Positions 1 through 8,725 of a DNA stretch of 64,000 nt are shown in pieces (the first letter of the stretch is position 1; each line of letters starts with the position of its first letter). Made by a program: the position numbers and the translations under genes. The stretch is from Gammaproteobacteria bacterium 42_54_T18 (GTDB lineage Bacteria; Pseudomonadota; Gammaproteobacteria; Pseudomonadales; Ketobacteraceae), in the NCBI GenBank assembly GCA_002163245.1, contig MAAL01000025.1, positions 1-64,000 on the forward strand, in the 5' to 3' direction. The notes under the pieces are model-generated. The model saw only the letters and a list, made by a program, of their open reading frames with translations. It was not told the origin of the DNA and did not search any database.

Positions 1-3000
1 GTAAGCACCACCGGCTTTTAATACCGCCAGGATAGATACAACAAGATCGATTGAACGGTCTAAACAAATACCAACTCGACTGTTCGCAACCACACCTTGC
101 TCAGACAAATAACGTGCTAGCTGGTTAGCTTTTGCATTGAGCTCCCTGTAGGTTAATTCACTATCATCATATACAAGCGCTACCCTATCCGAAGACTGTG
201 TAACTTGGCTCTCAAACCATTGAACTATATTTACGTCATTATTTAATTCTGTATTTAGGTTACGACCTGTCTGCCCTCCCCCAACATCAGTTCCACCAAC
301 AAGGCGAAGGGAAGCTTGTTCATCGTCAAGAACATAATTTAATTGATCTATTGTTTCCGCTTTAGCTGAAACAATTTGCTCGGCAATAAGCACCATACGA
401 TCAAGCATCGATAAATCAACAAAGCTATCTAAATCATATCGCAGGCTTAACTGAACACCATCACTAAGTTCCCCGACAATCATCTGTACGCCACGTTCAA
501 CCTTAGGGGCAGACATCACAGGGTTAAGCGTTTCACCTTGAATAGAACGATCTAAAACAAAGTTATAATAATTGTACATAAATACGGCTGGAGCCTGCGG
601 CAAAATATCTGCCTGCTGACTTAGTGAAATTGAACGGTATGCCTGTACCTGCGACCGGTATGTTTTTTCATAGCTAAACAGATCAGCAACTTTCGCACCT
701 TTAGAAAACAGGTTAATAGGAAAAACCATTGGCACTTGTTGATAATAACAACCTAACTCCGTATCACTGGCAACCCGTCTATTCCCATGAAACTCTGCCA
801 CATGAAAATCATTTTCAGCACGACAATAATGCTGGACCAATATGCCGTATACACCCTTAAAGAATAACGGCAAGCTGATATTCTGTTGTCGACAATATTC
901 AGTGATGCTGTTCTGCAATTCAGGATTAATACGCAAGGACACCGTTTCATCATTAAACGCATTAATGTTCTGCTTTTTGCGATAGGTTTCTGGCATCGAG
1001 AACTTCAATGCTTCTACGGTTTTTAATTGTTGTTTCCAGAAGGACAATACGTTTTCGGAATCCACATGCGTTTTATCCCACTCCTGATACGCCGCGTTGA
1101 TTGCATCCGGTTGTGTATTCACAACACCTCCAGCCACACCGCCCTCGGCATAACTACGCAATACCGCATCCATATGCAGGAAGGTTGATGCTCCGTCCAA
1201 CAATATATGGTGATAACAGAAAACCAATTTTTTGGGTTTATTCTTATCGGTGGCTTCATTACCCACCGCTTCCAGCAAATGGTATGTCGCAAGAGGCTGA
1301 CGAAGAATATCGATGGGTTTGTGCATTAGTTTATCGGCACACTCTTGAAGGTCACCCTCAATGCGCTGAACATCCAAAGCTGTCGTTACTTCACTGTGAA
1401 TAACAAAATAAGCGTCATCTGTCGTCGCAAGGTGACTCTCCAGCAAACGAGCTCGGAGCATCTCTGAGGAAGCAGCAACCGACTGTATCGCTTGTGATAA
1501 TTTTTCTACGTCGATATCAGCCGGTACATCAACACTGATACCGTATGAGTTTTCAAAACTTTCCGGTTTAACCTTATACGCTAGATAAAAATCACGCTGA
1601 TAAGAGTTTAACGGTAATAAATGTGCATCTGTAAAATCAACACCTAGCGCCGTTAGCAACTCATTATCACTAAACAACTGTATGGACTCTATCGTTTTAG
1701 GCTGACCGTCGGTTAAGGACAAAAGAATATGCTGGTATTGTTCAACCATCGTAGCAACGGTAGATTCGTTGAATAAATCCGTGTTGTATTCTAAGCTACC
1801 GGAATAATCATACCCCTTCGAAGCGCCTTTACCTGTTACCGCCAACTCCTGTCGAGCAACACCCAACACCATTTCCATACGTGCGGACGTACTTGAAGAA
1901 GGTATTTCAGAAACCTCCAATGGGCCTACCCCCATGGCTTTACCGTCATCGCCCGCCTTTGCATTTATTAACTGGAAAGCAGCTTGCGCTAATGGAGAGT
2001 ATCCTGGCTGTCGCTCAATCTCCATTTCATCCATTAACATATCAATGGGTAAATCTTGATGCCCAAAGCCATCAAGCACCATTGCACGAACACGTTGAAA
2101 GAACGTATCAACCGTTAACGTTCCATCAAGCTGTAGACGCATCATCAGTAAATTCACAAAGAAACCGATAAGGTCTTGGGTTTCTCCGCGATCCCGCCCA
2201 GCCACCGGTGCACCAACTACTACATCATTCGTATTCGCATAGCGGGACAACAATAATTGCCATGCACCTAAAGTCACCATATAAGGTGTTAGCTTATTCT
2301 GATCACAAAATGCTTCAACTTGAGAAGATAATGCCCCAGGCATCTCAAACTTATAGACCGCCCCTCGGTTGCTCACCATCTCACCACGAGGTTTATCTGT
2401 CGGCAATTTTAAAACCGCTGGAGCCCCCTCAAGAACCCCCATCCAATACGTTAGATGTTCTTTTAGCTCATCACTATCAACCCAATCTCGCTGCCACGCA
2501 GAATAATCTGCATATTGAATAGGCAGTTCCGACAACATAACCGGTGAACCCGTGGCCTTGGACATGTAAAAGGTCATCATCTCTTTAACAAGCACTTCCA
2601 TTGACCAACCGTCTGAAATGATATGATGCATACAGGCGATCAACACAAATTCAGGGGTGCCAGATTCCGAGGTACTGACGGTGATAAGTTTGCCCCGAAA
2701 TAAAGGGCCAACATTTAGGTGAAATGACGTTAATGCGTCCTCATTAACCCAGTGGGTAATTTGTGTTTCTTTTTCGCTATCAGAAAGCTTGGATATATCA
2801 ATTTGCTCCAAACTCCATTGACCGGCTTTTGAGATTACCTGAAACGGTTCGCCGTCTTTTTCTTCAAAATGTGTTCTAAGAGACTCATGACGTTCAACAA
2901 TGGCCTGAAAGGCTTGATCCAATATGGCGGGATCAATAAACCCTTTGATACGTAATGCCGTTGGCATATTGTAGGTTACATCACCTGGATTTAGCTGATC

Positions 3001-3252
3001 CAACAACCAAAGACGCTGCTGTCCGTAGGATGCTCGCAAAGGCTGGTCTCTAGAGACCACCTTAATGCTTTCTGCTGTTGATTTTTGTGCCTGCTTAAGA
3101 AACTCGATAATAGCCGGCTTGTTGCTGACAATTTGGCCTTTTATCTCTGCAGTAAATGCGCCTTCCGGTGCACTAAAACGAAGGTTACCTCCATCTAGCC
3201 ACAAACGAATATCTTTCTTAGCAAGGAAGGACAACAACTCAACAACGGACAT
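1..3252 (-). CDS. NRPS4, N-terminal part (TubC_N-C-C'-A...), runs off the left edge
   Basis: The reading frame is open from an ATG at 3252 through base 1 (1084 codons, no stop), so the gene is truncated by the window. A ribosome site AGGTG sits 6 bases before the ATG. Residues 1-55 form a TubC_N docking domain (LLSFLAKKDIRLWLDGGNL...), which in this family grips the acidic tail of the upstream synthetase. Residues about 70-520 are an LCL-type condensation domain (HHIISDGWS near residue 216). Residues about 560-1000 are a second, divergent condensation-fold domain with QRDFYL at its start, FCYHHILLDGAS near residue 680 and FMYNYYNF near its end. An adenylation domain begins near residue 1014 and is cut after its LKAGGAY core, so its substrate cannot be read. 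The C-C' order matches both modules of NRPS3. The gene lies about 11 kb downstream of NRPS3 on the same strand and is the likely next enzyme of the line. Confidence 0.93.
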   Translation of the reverse strand, partial: MSVVELLSFLAKKDIRLWLDGGNLRFSAPEGAFTAEIKGQIVSNKPAIIEFLKQAQKSTAESIKVVSRDQPLRASYGQQRLWLLDQLNPGDVTYNMPTALRIKGFIDPAILDQAFQAIVERHESLRTHFEEKDGEPFQVISKAGQWSLEQIDISKLSDSEKETQITHWVNEDALTSFHLNVGPLFRGKLITVSTSESGTPEFVLIACMHHIISDGWSMEVLVKEMMTFYMSKATGSPVMLSELPIQYADYSAWQRDWVDSDELKEHLTYWMGVLEGAPAVLKLPTDKPRGEMVSNRGAVYKFEMPGALSSQVEAFCDQNKLTPYMVTLGAWQLLLSRYANTNDVVVGAPVAGRDRGETQDLIGFFVNLLMMRLQLDGTLTVDTFFQRVRAMVLDGFGHQDLPIDMLMDEMEIERQPGYSPLAQAAFQLINAKAGDDGKAMGVGPLEVSEIPSSSTSARMEMVLGVARQELAVTGKGASKGYDYSGSLEYNTDLFNESTVATMVEQYQHILLSLTDGQPKTIESIQLFSDNELLTALGVDFTDAHLLPLNSYQRDFYLAYKVKPESFENSYGISVDVPADIDVEKLSQAIQSVAASSEMLRARLLESHLATTDDAYFVIHSEVTTALDVQRIEGDLQECADKLMHKPIDILRQPLATYHLLEAVGNEATDKNKPKKLVFCYHHILLDGASTFLHMDAVLRSYAEGGVAGGVVNTQPDAINAAYQEWDKTHVDSENVLSFWKQQLKTVEALKFSMPETYRKKQNINAFNDETVSLRINPELQNSITEYCRQQNISLPLFFKGVYGILVQHYCRAENDFHVAEFHGNRRVASDTELGCYYQQVPMVFPINLFSKGAKVADLFSYEKTYRSQVQAYRSISLSQQADILPQAPAVFMYNYYNFVLDRSIQGETLNPVMSAPKVERGVQMIVGELSDGVQLSLRYDLDSFVDLSMLDRMVLIAEQIVSAKAETIDQLNYVLDDEQASLRLVGGTDVGGGQTGRNLNTELNNDVNIVQWFESQVTQSSDRVALVYDDSELTYRELNAKANQLARYLSEQGVVANSRVGICLDRSIDLVVSILAVLKAGGAY

Positions 3253-3808
3253 ACAGCACCTTTTAATTTTTGTTATATGCGAGACCAGAAAAAGACTGCA
3301 GAAAGCATGGTATTTACAGTACTCTAACGTCTCGAATCGGTATATTTATAGACCAATAAACCGCTTCTGGCGATATTACTATGACTCCCAGAATACTACA
3401 CTGTTATGGGTAAAAAGACTGCTGAAAGCTAACAAGTTCATACGGTTAAGCCCTTCAGTTCATTGAAATCCAACTCAAATAACACTCTGTATCAAAGTAA
3501 CACGATCGTTTTGAGTAGAGGCACTCCCTGCACTGATACTAAGCGCCAGGAAAACTGTCATGTAATGATACTATTTAGGGTTGAAAAGCTTGCTGTGGAA
3601 TGACAATAAAGCATCATATTAAGGACAGGCGACTTGCGGAGCGACCGTAAAAAAGTGACAATCAAATATCATACGATTGATGAAATAGACTCATTGTCAG
3701 TTCTATAACAACGAACATTTGAGCTGTTATACAAGGCTTAAACTCCTACAATTCAGTCACTCCCCGGATACTCTAACTGCTCGCTTATTCCACAACATAG
3801 TCATTCAC
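3253..3808. other. Intergenic region upstream of NRPS4
   Basis: These 556 bases lie between the stop of the M23 peptidase gene and the start of NRPS4, and contain no gene I can support. The length means NRPS4 probably needs its own promoter here, unlike NRPS3, which follows NRPS2 by only 116 bases. I see no convincing -35/-10 pair or operator. Confidence 0.5.
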
Positions 3809-4276
3809 TTACAATATCGTTCCTTTTGAGGGACATTCTACATCACCATAATTAGTTGCAAAACTAATCTTAATTGACTCTTTAACCTTACCTGTCAACG
3901 GTCGCTGCACAACAAAATGAAGATGCGGGCCACTAGAATAACCGGTATTCCCCGAGTACCCAAGCAACTCACCTGTATCGATTTGTTGGCCAATAGAAAC
4001 TGCTACCCCCATCGTTTTTAGATGATAATACCCTCCTAATGTAAAGTCATCGTGTTGCACTAACACATAATTACCAAAACGGTAATCTAGCTGAGAGGTT
4101 CCTCCGATAATTGAATATTCATATAAATCGACTATCTTCCCTGAACGTGCGGCCAGTATAGGTGAACCCTCCATCATAGAAAAATCTATAGCATTTTTCG
4201 AGTACGCTTTATTGTGCGTAAAATCCCCGTTGCATGATTGACTTACTTTATACCGTTTTCCTGTTTTATATGGCAA
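3809..4276 (-). CDS. M23-family metallopeptidase (LytM-like), probably with a damaged signal peptide
   Basis: This is a zinc endopeptidase domain of the type that cuts peptidoglycan cross-links. Visible zinc and catalytic motifs are H21 with D31 (the variant form ending in AIDF), H85 (GYYHL) and the HxH pair H118/H120 (GPHLHFVV). The 155-residue frame opens at a TTG and lacks a signal peptide. In another frame upstream, an ATG at 4355 encodes a hydrophobic start (MKFTIFVIFLE) followed by a stop. The DNA between reads, in the peptidase frame, as GSFSASHAPSTRYALPYKTG, which looks like the end of a signal peptide plus the mature start. A frameshift near 4320 is therefore likely, and the secreted enzyme may no longer be made. 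Family assignment is firm; the functional status is inference. Confidence 0.8.
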   Translation of the reverse strand: MPYKTGKRYKVSQSCNGDFTHNKAYSKNAIDFSMMEGSPILAARSGKIVDLYEYSIIGGTSQLDYRFGNYVLVQHDDFTLGGYYHLKTMGVAVSIGQQIDTGELLGYSGNTGYSSGPHLHFVVQRPLTGKVKESIKISFATNYGDVECPSKGTIL

Positions 4277-4401
4277 CGCATATCGTGTAGATGGTGCGTG
4301 TGATGCAGAAAAACTCCCTTTATTCCAAAAATATCACAAATATTGTGAATTTCATTAATACTATTTTAACTCCAATTATATTTTCGGAAATTTAACGCTT
4401 T

Positions 4402-4430
4402 AAGCATGCGTTTGTAAGCGACGCATGCTT
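4402..4430. terminator. Strong inverted repeat, terminator-like
   Basis: A 10-base perfect stem (AAGCATGCGT / ACGCATGCTT) with a 9-base loop lies between the decayed phosphatase gene and the M23 gene. The T-run (TTTTTC) is on the plus-strand side, so it would best terminate rightward transcription, although both neighbours are on the minus strand. Confidence 0.5.
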
Positions 4431-4450
4431 TTTCTTGTTACTTATTGGAC

Positions 4451-4785
4451 TCAAATGGAGCCCAACCAATTTTCTTGCTCTTCAGTGTCAGGTACTCGAA
4501 CGCCGCGAGCATCTGATATGAGAGCAAACGCTTCTTTTCCTGCACGGATTTCGGCATGTAGCTCTTCTGCCAAGACCAAGGCCAAGTCCGTTCTTGGAAA
4601 ACCACGATCCGGTATTGGGAATGACACATACTCAATGCTATTTCTTTCACATAGTTTAGCTTCATCACCTAAACCAAACTCTAGTTGCTCCCAGCCCTCA
4701 AGCAAGCAAACTATTTTTCAATCCCAAGGCGAGCAAAAACGATGAATTCATCTTCAATCCATTCGCCAGGAACAAGCTTCGCCAT
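4451..4785 (-). pseudogene. Decayed protein-tyrosine/dual-specificity phosphatase-like gene lacking its P-loop
   Basis: From an ATG at 4785 one frame reads MAKLVPGEWIEDEFIVFARLGIEK and stops. The adjacent frame continues IVCLLEGWEQLEFGLGDEA, then IEYVSFPIPDRGFPRTD, and ends SDARGVRVPDTEEQENWLGSI. These stretches match the start, middle and end of a small bacterial phosphatase family related to CDKN3-type dual-specificity phosphatases. The break is explained by one missing A in a run of five. Between EIRAGK and EAFALISDARG, where the family carries the catalytic HCxxGxxRS loop, nothing remains. The gene thus shows a frameshift and an internal in-frame deletion of the active site. Homology is from recalled family patterns. 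Confidence 0.6.
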
Positions 4786-5041
4786 AACTGATAAAACCTA
4801 ACTCGGCGGCCAAATTTAGTATGCACTACAGTTGACATTTTACGTAGCTATGAGATATCTGGGCCAATACGGCGATACGATCGTTCGCCTTCAAATGGAT
4901 TAGAATTGTTTTTAAGTGCTGGAAAGCAAGCCATATGATGAATCAAAGTATTTAGAAGCCTTGAAAGCCAAGGGCTGACCGCTATTAAATATGCCGAAAA
5001 TGGTTAGAACATTGGCTTGCGATCCACCTCAGCGCGTGTTG

Positions 5042-5659
5042 TTATAGCCTTTTACCTGTTCTAAAGGCACAGACCAATTCAATATTTTCTTTGTTGGGCT
5101 TTACAATGGAAACAATATCTCTAGCATCTGATTCTGATGTTACTTTATAATATGTGGTCCCATCAATAAAAAACGGAAATACATTGATATACCGTGCTCT
5201 ATACACAATTGGTTTCTCTCTCCCCGAAATTTCCCCAAACTCAAACAGCCCCTCGTTAGCTTTCTTCTCAATGTTACATTCCGATTCCGTGTCCCTACAA
5301 TGCATCCACGATAGCGGGAAGATATAGCTTGCCTCACTTTTCATTTTAGAACGGCGTGTAGAGCTAGGCGCCAATCCCAAAGGGAAAGCATAGAATGCCA
5401 TATTAGTTTCATACGACGTGAATTTTTCCTTTAAATACAATATTTCCGTAGAACCTGAATTATTCCCATCAAAGTCATTCTTTCTCGATCTAACATATTT
5501 GCGCTCAATAATTGCGTTTGGATTTTCTTTAAAAACACCCTCGCTGGAAAATAAAGAACAAATTTTTATGTCATTTTCTATCTTTGACAATAATTCATGA
5601 TCCGCATGAACGATATTTGAAAACATAAAAGCAAATATTGACATTACTACTTTGTTCAC
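5042..5659 (-). CDS. Secreted hypothetical protein
   Basis: This 205-residue protein begins with a clear signal peptide (MNKVVMSIFAFMFSNIVHA, cleavage probably before DHEL), so it should be exported to the periplasm or beyond. The mature part is mixed and rather polar with three cysteines in its middle and C-terminal portion (CRDTESEC, ELVCAF). I recognise no family. It stands alone, with decayed sequence on both sides, in the accessory stretch between NRPS3 and NRPS4. Its ribosome site is acceptable (AGGAGC about 8 bases upstream of the start). Confidence 0.7.
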   Translation of the reverse strand: MNKVVMSIFAFMFSNIVHADHELLSKIENDIKICSLFSSEGVFKENPNAIIERKYVRSRKNDFDGNNSGSTEILYLKEKFTSYETNMAFYAFPLGLAPSSTRRSKMKSEASYIFPLSWMHCRDTESECNIEKKANEGLFEFGEISGREKPIVYRARYINVFPFFIDGTTYYKVTSESDARDIVSIVKPNKENIELVCAFRTGKRL

Positions 5660-6373
5660 AAGCTGCTCCTTTCTTTGCTTAAGCTAATCATGGTAGGCCA
5701 GGTATAACTTTTACGCTGACTTCGCCGGTTTAACCATTTAAAGCATTGCTCAATGGCTTGACCATAGAAAGACCAAGCTGCTCGGGAATTCCGGGGGGCT
5801 ATTGTCTGGCCTTGTTCTACATGTAATTTTTGTCATCGTTGTCAGGGTCAAAGAGATCTATCCGTATATTTGCCGACATATTCTTCGACCTCAGAAAGTT
5901 CAATTAAGCCATGCCAAGGGAATATTCCAACATCAAGAATCTCTAATTTACGATCGGTGTCAATCTCTTCCAACTTAGAGATAATCGCTATCCCAAGCGA
6001 GTTTATCTATTCCTCAATTTTCACACAACCCCTCTATATATGTAGAACATTATCTTCCTCAGCGTTCATGATATAGCATCTTATCAATATCTGGCTGATT
6101 AGTAACTATACATTTGGCTGATGGTATAGGGTGTTAATTTTGACCTATTGGGGCGCGACTTGCCTTTTAGCCACCATCGGCGTTTGATCACTTCAAATGT
6201 CAGCACGTCTTAATTAGGTAAAATCTAAAGCGGACATTACATATTTTAATGCAGAGCATAAGCCATTGGCATGCAGGGTGTTGTGGGGGCTGAGAATTAG
6301 ATACCCTCGGCTACCCGATTAGAAAAACGAAGTAGAAAACCCTATGTCCGCTAAAACAGGGGAGGTTCACCAT
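5660..6373. other. Non-coding or decayed stretch in the accessory region
   Basis: This interval has no intact gene. It contains the decayed reading frame at 5820-6076 (listed separately) and, around 6140-6350, unassigned DNA. The segment at about 6285-6325 (GAGAATTAGATACCC...CTACCCG) resembles sequence I have seen near reverse-transcriptase or transposase elements, but no element gene is present and I cannot confirm it. Confidence 0.4.
5820..6076 (-). pseudogene. Degenerate small gene with internal stops
   Basis: Read on the minus strand, fragments join into one plausible small protein: MNAEEDNVLHI, stop, RGCVKIEE, stop, INSLGIAIISKLEEIDTD, LEILDVGIFPWHGLIELS, EEYVGKYT, then a frame change to IDLFDPDNDDKNYM and a stop. 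The core around IFPWHGLIELS is protein-like and reminiscent of small immunity or DUF-type proteins, but I cannot name the family. Two stops and one frameshift indicate decay. The plus-strand reading across it is its shadow. Confidence 0.4.
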
Positions 6374-6880
6374 CTATAGCACCAACTCGTACAAATGCGC
6401 ATCATGAAATGCTCCTGCTGCAAACATATGGCGCCTTTCAGTGCCGTAACATTCAAACCCGTAGCGTTTGTAGAAATTGATGCCCTTGATATTAGTAGAA
6501 GTTACGAACAAGGTTATGGCCTCCAATCCATTTTGAAGTTTTGCCCATTCGATTGAGCGTTCCATGAGTTGTGATGACGCTCCTTGTTTTCTGTATTTCG
6601 GATAAATATACATTCCCCAAAGGAATGCCTTGTGCCGATACTTATCACTAGCCTTACGTGTTAGAGAGGTAATACCAGCCAAAGTACCATTATCAAATAT
6701 GCCCAACAAGTTGTGACCCAAAGATGGATATGTTGAAAACAGATCTTCTATACCAGATTTCCCAGCTGCTAGCTCTGTCTCGACATTTGCTCCGACGTAT
6801 TGAGGATATTCTTTCTCGGAAGCTCTCCTTAGCAATACGTAGTCTCCTAAATCCAATTCCGTAATTTCTCTAACTTCCAT
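6374..6880 (-). CDS. GNAT-family N-acetyltransferase
   Basis: This 168-residue protein has the GNAT fold. An N-terminal sensor region (MEVREITELDLGDYVLLRRAS) is followed by the acetyl-CoA pyrophosphate loop (YPKYRKQGASSQLMERSIEWA, fitting RxxGxG/A) and the C-terminal NIKGINFYKRYGFECYGTE segment typical of motif B. It transfers an acetyl group from acetyl-CoA to an amine; the acceptor cannot be deduced. It starts at an ATG with a purine-rich GGAGGG ribosome site. It sits singly among hypothetical genes in the accessory stretch, a common setting for GNATs on cassettes or islands, so a role in lipopeptide tailoring is not supported. Confidence 0.88.
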   Translation of the reverse strand: MEVREITELDLGDYVLLRRASEKEYPQYVGANVETELAAGKSGIEDLFSTYPSLGHNLLGIFDNGTLAGITSLTRKASDKYRHKAFLWGMYIYPKYRKQGASSQLMERSIEWAKLQNGLEAITLFVTSTNIKGINFYKRYGFECYGTERRHMFAAGAFHDAHLYELVL

Positions 6881-7107
6881 TTACCCTCCATTTTTGATGG
6901 ATAACGCTTTATTGAGGCGCGTGTATTTTTCGTCGATTTCAAATATCTTGCTAGAGTATACCAGAGAAAACCCAAGCCTCCAGCCGTTTAAATACGGCGG
7001 CTCGTTCCACACTCCGGCCAAAGCCATCGATTAAGGAACATGGGCGAATCACGTCATAGCGGTCATCTAAGATACTACCCAAAACAAACGACTAAGCTCA
7101 TTTCATA

Positions 7108-7584
7108 TCACTTGGCATTCCTATTTCTCAAATACCTTACCATATTGGCCATTTTTCGTTCTACAAGAATTATAAACGATGCAGTCGCTCCACCGAATAA
7201 TCCAATTATTACATAAACCAATATGAGGGGAAAAAGCTCATGAACCCCTGACATAAGAAAGGAGGATGTCATCGCCATTACTGTTGTGATCGTAGCAAAA
7301 AAGCCGATCCAAAATACCATCATTAGAGATCGTTTTGATTTTATTTTTGAAGTCCTGGACGAAACTACTAAACCTGCAACAATAGCTGGAAAAAAACCAA
7401 GGACATAACTACAAGCTATAGTGATTGCTGTTACAGTAAAGTACTCAGTAATACCCAACCCTTCAGGTTTGTGCGACCATAAAACGAAGAACGTTAACTG
7501 GGCTAGAACAAAACCACATACGGCAGGTCCTATAATTCCGTACGCAGCGGATTTCTGTAGTGCTAGCTTTAATTCTGGATTCAT
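7108..7584 (-). CDS. Small four-helix membrane protein, unknown function
   Basis: This 158-residue protein has four predicted transmembrane segments, near residues 14-36, 46-73, 84-107 and 114-139. The loop between the second and third is basic (SSRTSKIKSKRS) and so is the C-terminus (RYLRNRNAK), which places both in the cytoplasm. No family recognised. It has its own intergenic spaces of more than 100 bases on both sides, so it is probably a single-gene unit. It could be an immunity or small transport protein, but nothing in the sequence decides this. Confidence 0.65.
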   Translation of the reverse strand: MNPELKLALQKSAAYGIIGPAVCGFVLAQLTFFVLWSHKPEGLGITEYFTVTAITIACSYVLGFFPAIVAGLVVSSRTSKIKSKRSLMMVFWIGFFATITTVMAMTSSFLMSGVHELFPLILVYVIIGLFGGATASFIILVERKMANMVRYLRNRNAK

Positions 7585-7748
7585 TCTCGTATAAATCTCA
7601 AATTATTTTCCCTATTATATGACTAGCAATTGGCAGATCATTTAGGACAACCTTCTCAGTCTGGATTTTCCACATTATAGCCAAAGTTATAACCCGGTAA
7701 TTAAGGCCGACGATTGAAAAAATGGACAAGAATAACGCCCGCATACCA

Positions 7749-8027
7749 CTATTCCATTCCTGGGTGACGAGGTAAGTAAATCAGTTTTTCCATACCTCTG
7801 TCGGTTCTTATGACCCATACTTTTTTTGTTGTCCATAATGTTAAGTAAGACCCATCTATTTCCATCGCTTCAAATTCATCATCATCACTAACACAATGAT
7901 CTTGATTAATTCTGTAGAACTTTCTCTCATCTAATCCAATGCCAAGCCTATGATTTCGTGTAAGCATAACATCTGGATCGAACGTACATATAACGAAGTC
8001 AACCCACTCATAAATAATTTTTTTCAT
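7749..8027 (-). CDS. Small hypothetical protein (92 aa)
   Basis: A short soluble protein rich in aromatic and charged residues (MKKIIYEWVDFVICTFDPD..., then WTTKKVWVIRTDRGMEKLIYLP). No signal peptide, no transmembrane segment and no family I recognise. It follows the 136-residue gene by 71 bases on the same strand, so the two might be co-transcribed. Small acidic pairs of this kind are frequent among toxin-immunity remnants, but no toxin is visible beside it. Confidence 0.55.
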   Translation of the reverse strand: MKKIIYEWVDFVICTFDPDVMLTRNHRLGIGLDERKFYRINQDHCVSDDDEFEAMEIDGSYLTLWTTKKVWVIRTDRGMEKLIYLPRHPGME

Positions 8028-8098
8028 ACTTAGCCCTCATCAGGGTCCCCCAGATACTCCGCGCATAACAAGCAATACCTACTGCTGCCAACTCCTTT

Positions 8099-8509
8099 TT
8101 ACTTAGATTTCTGTTCATTATACAGTTCTAGAGCTATCTTGATCTTTTCGCAGCGCGGCCCGTACTCCAACGCTTTAATTTCCCGTTCGATAAGTGTTTT
8201 GGCTGCAGGTGATTTTATCTTCGCTAGCGCCATAGCAATATTTTCAGGTCTAACAGCACTGTGCTCTCTCTTGAGAATATCGACAAATGACTCTTCATAC
8301 TTTTCTAGCCACTCAACAGGGTACTTAAATATGTAGTCCCCTGCCGCCATTGGAGCATCTCCTCCATAATCTTCCTCGTCAATTGCGATTCGTACTAACA
8401 GTTCCAACAATTCTTTATCGCCCAGTTTTTCCTCGAAGAATTGGACAGCAAGATCATTGGAATGACAAGTATCGATGAGTAGTTCACGAATTTCTTGGTG
8501 GTCGTACAT
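8099..8509 (-). CDS. Hypothetical helical protein (136 aa)
   Basis: A soluble, acidic, mostly helical protein (IRELLIDTCHSNDLAVQFF..., LLELLVRIAIDEEDYGG..., ALAKIKSPAAKTLIEREIKAL). The helix pattern is compatible with HEAT-like or immunity-type repeats, but I recognise no named family. The ATG start at 8509 is the first in frame and gives the expected MYDHQE opening. It lies in the accessory stretch, followed closely by the 92-residue gene. Confidence 0.6.
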   Translation of the reverse strand: MYDHQEIRELLIDTCHSNDLAVQFFEEKLGDKELLELLVRIAIDEEDYGGDAPMAAGDYIFKYPVEWLEKYEESFVDILKREHSAVRPENIAMALAKIKSPAAKTLIEREIKALEYGPRCEKIKIALELYNEQKSK

Positions 8510-8693
8510 CCTGGTTTACCTAACCTTTTTTACTTGTGCCTATCTTAATATCGTTTGACGGTTCGTTCCACATAACGGCCAAGCTAAAAATTGACAGTTC
8601 CGACTGAATTCCGCAATAGATGTCATAAAAACAACTTTTGGGATCCTATACTAGGTTATAAATTTGATCACAGTCGCACGCCATTGATGCTCT

Positions 8694-8725
8694 ATTTACT
8701 AATTTACTAATTTACTAATTTACTA
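8694..8725. repeat. Four perfect tandem copies of an 8-base unit
   Basis: The unit ATTTACTA is repeated four times without mismatch. The repeat overlaps the stop codon (TAG at 8717-8715 on the minus strand) and last residues of the Sel1/SAF gene and continues past its end. Confidence 0.95.

Noticed and set aside
3065-3466. Plus-strand open frame of 133 codons
   Set aside because: It overlaps the start of NRPS4 on the other strand and its product is of random composition; the NRPS frame has clear domain motifs.
4425-4745. Plus-strand open frame of 106 codons
   Set aside because: It is antisense to the recognisable phosphatase remnant, which explains the open frame.
6240-6345. Segment resembling sequence near group II intron or transposase elements
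   Set aside because: The resemblance is only from memory, is short, and no reverse transcriptase, transposase or terminal repeat is present nearby.
8041-8100. GCTTGTTATGCG on the minus strand as an integron attC end
   Set aside because: Only one side is attC-like; there is no matching partner arm within a proper distance and the core does not fit GTTRRRY.
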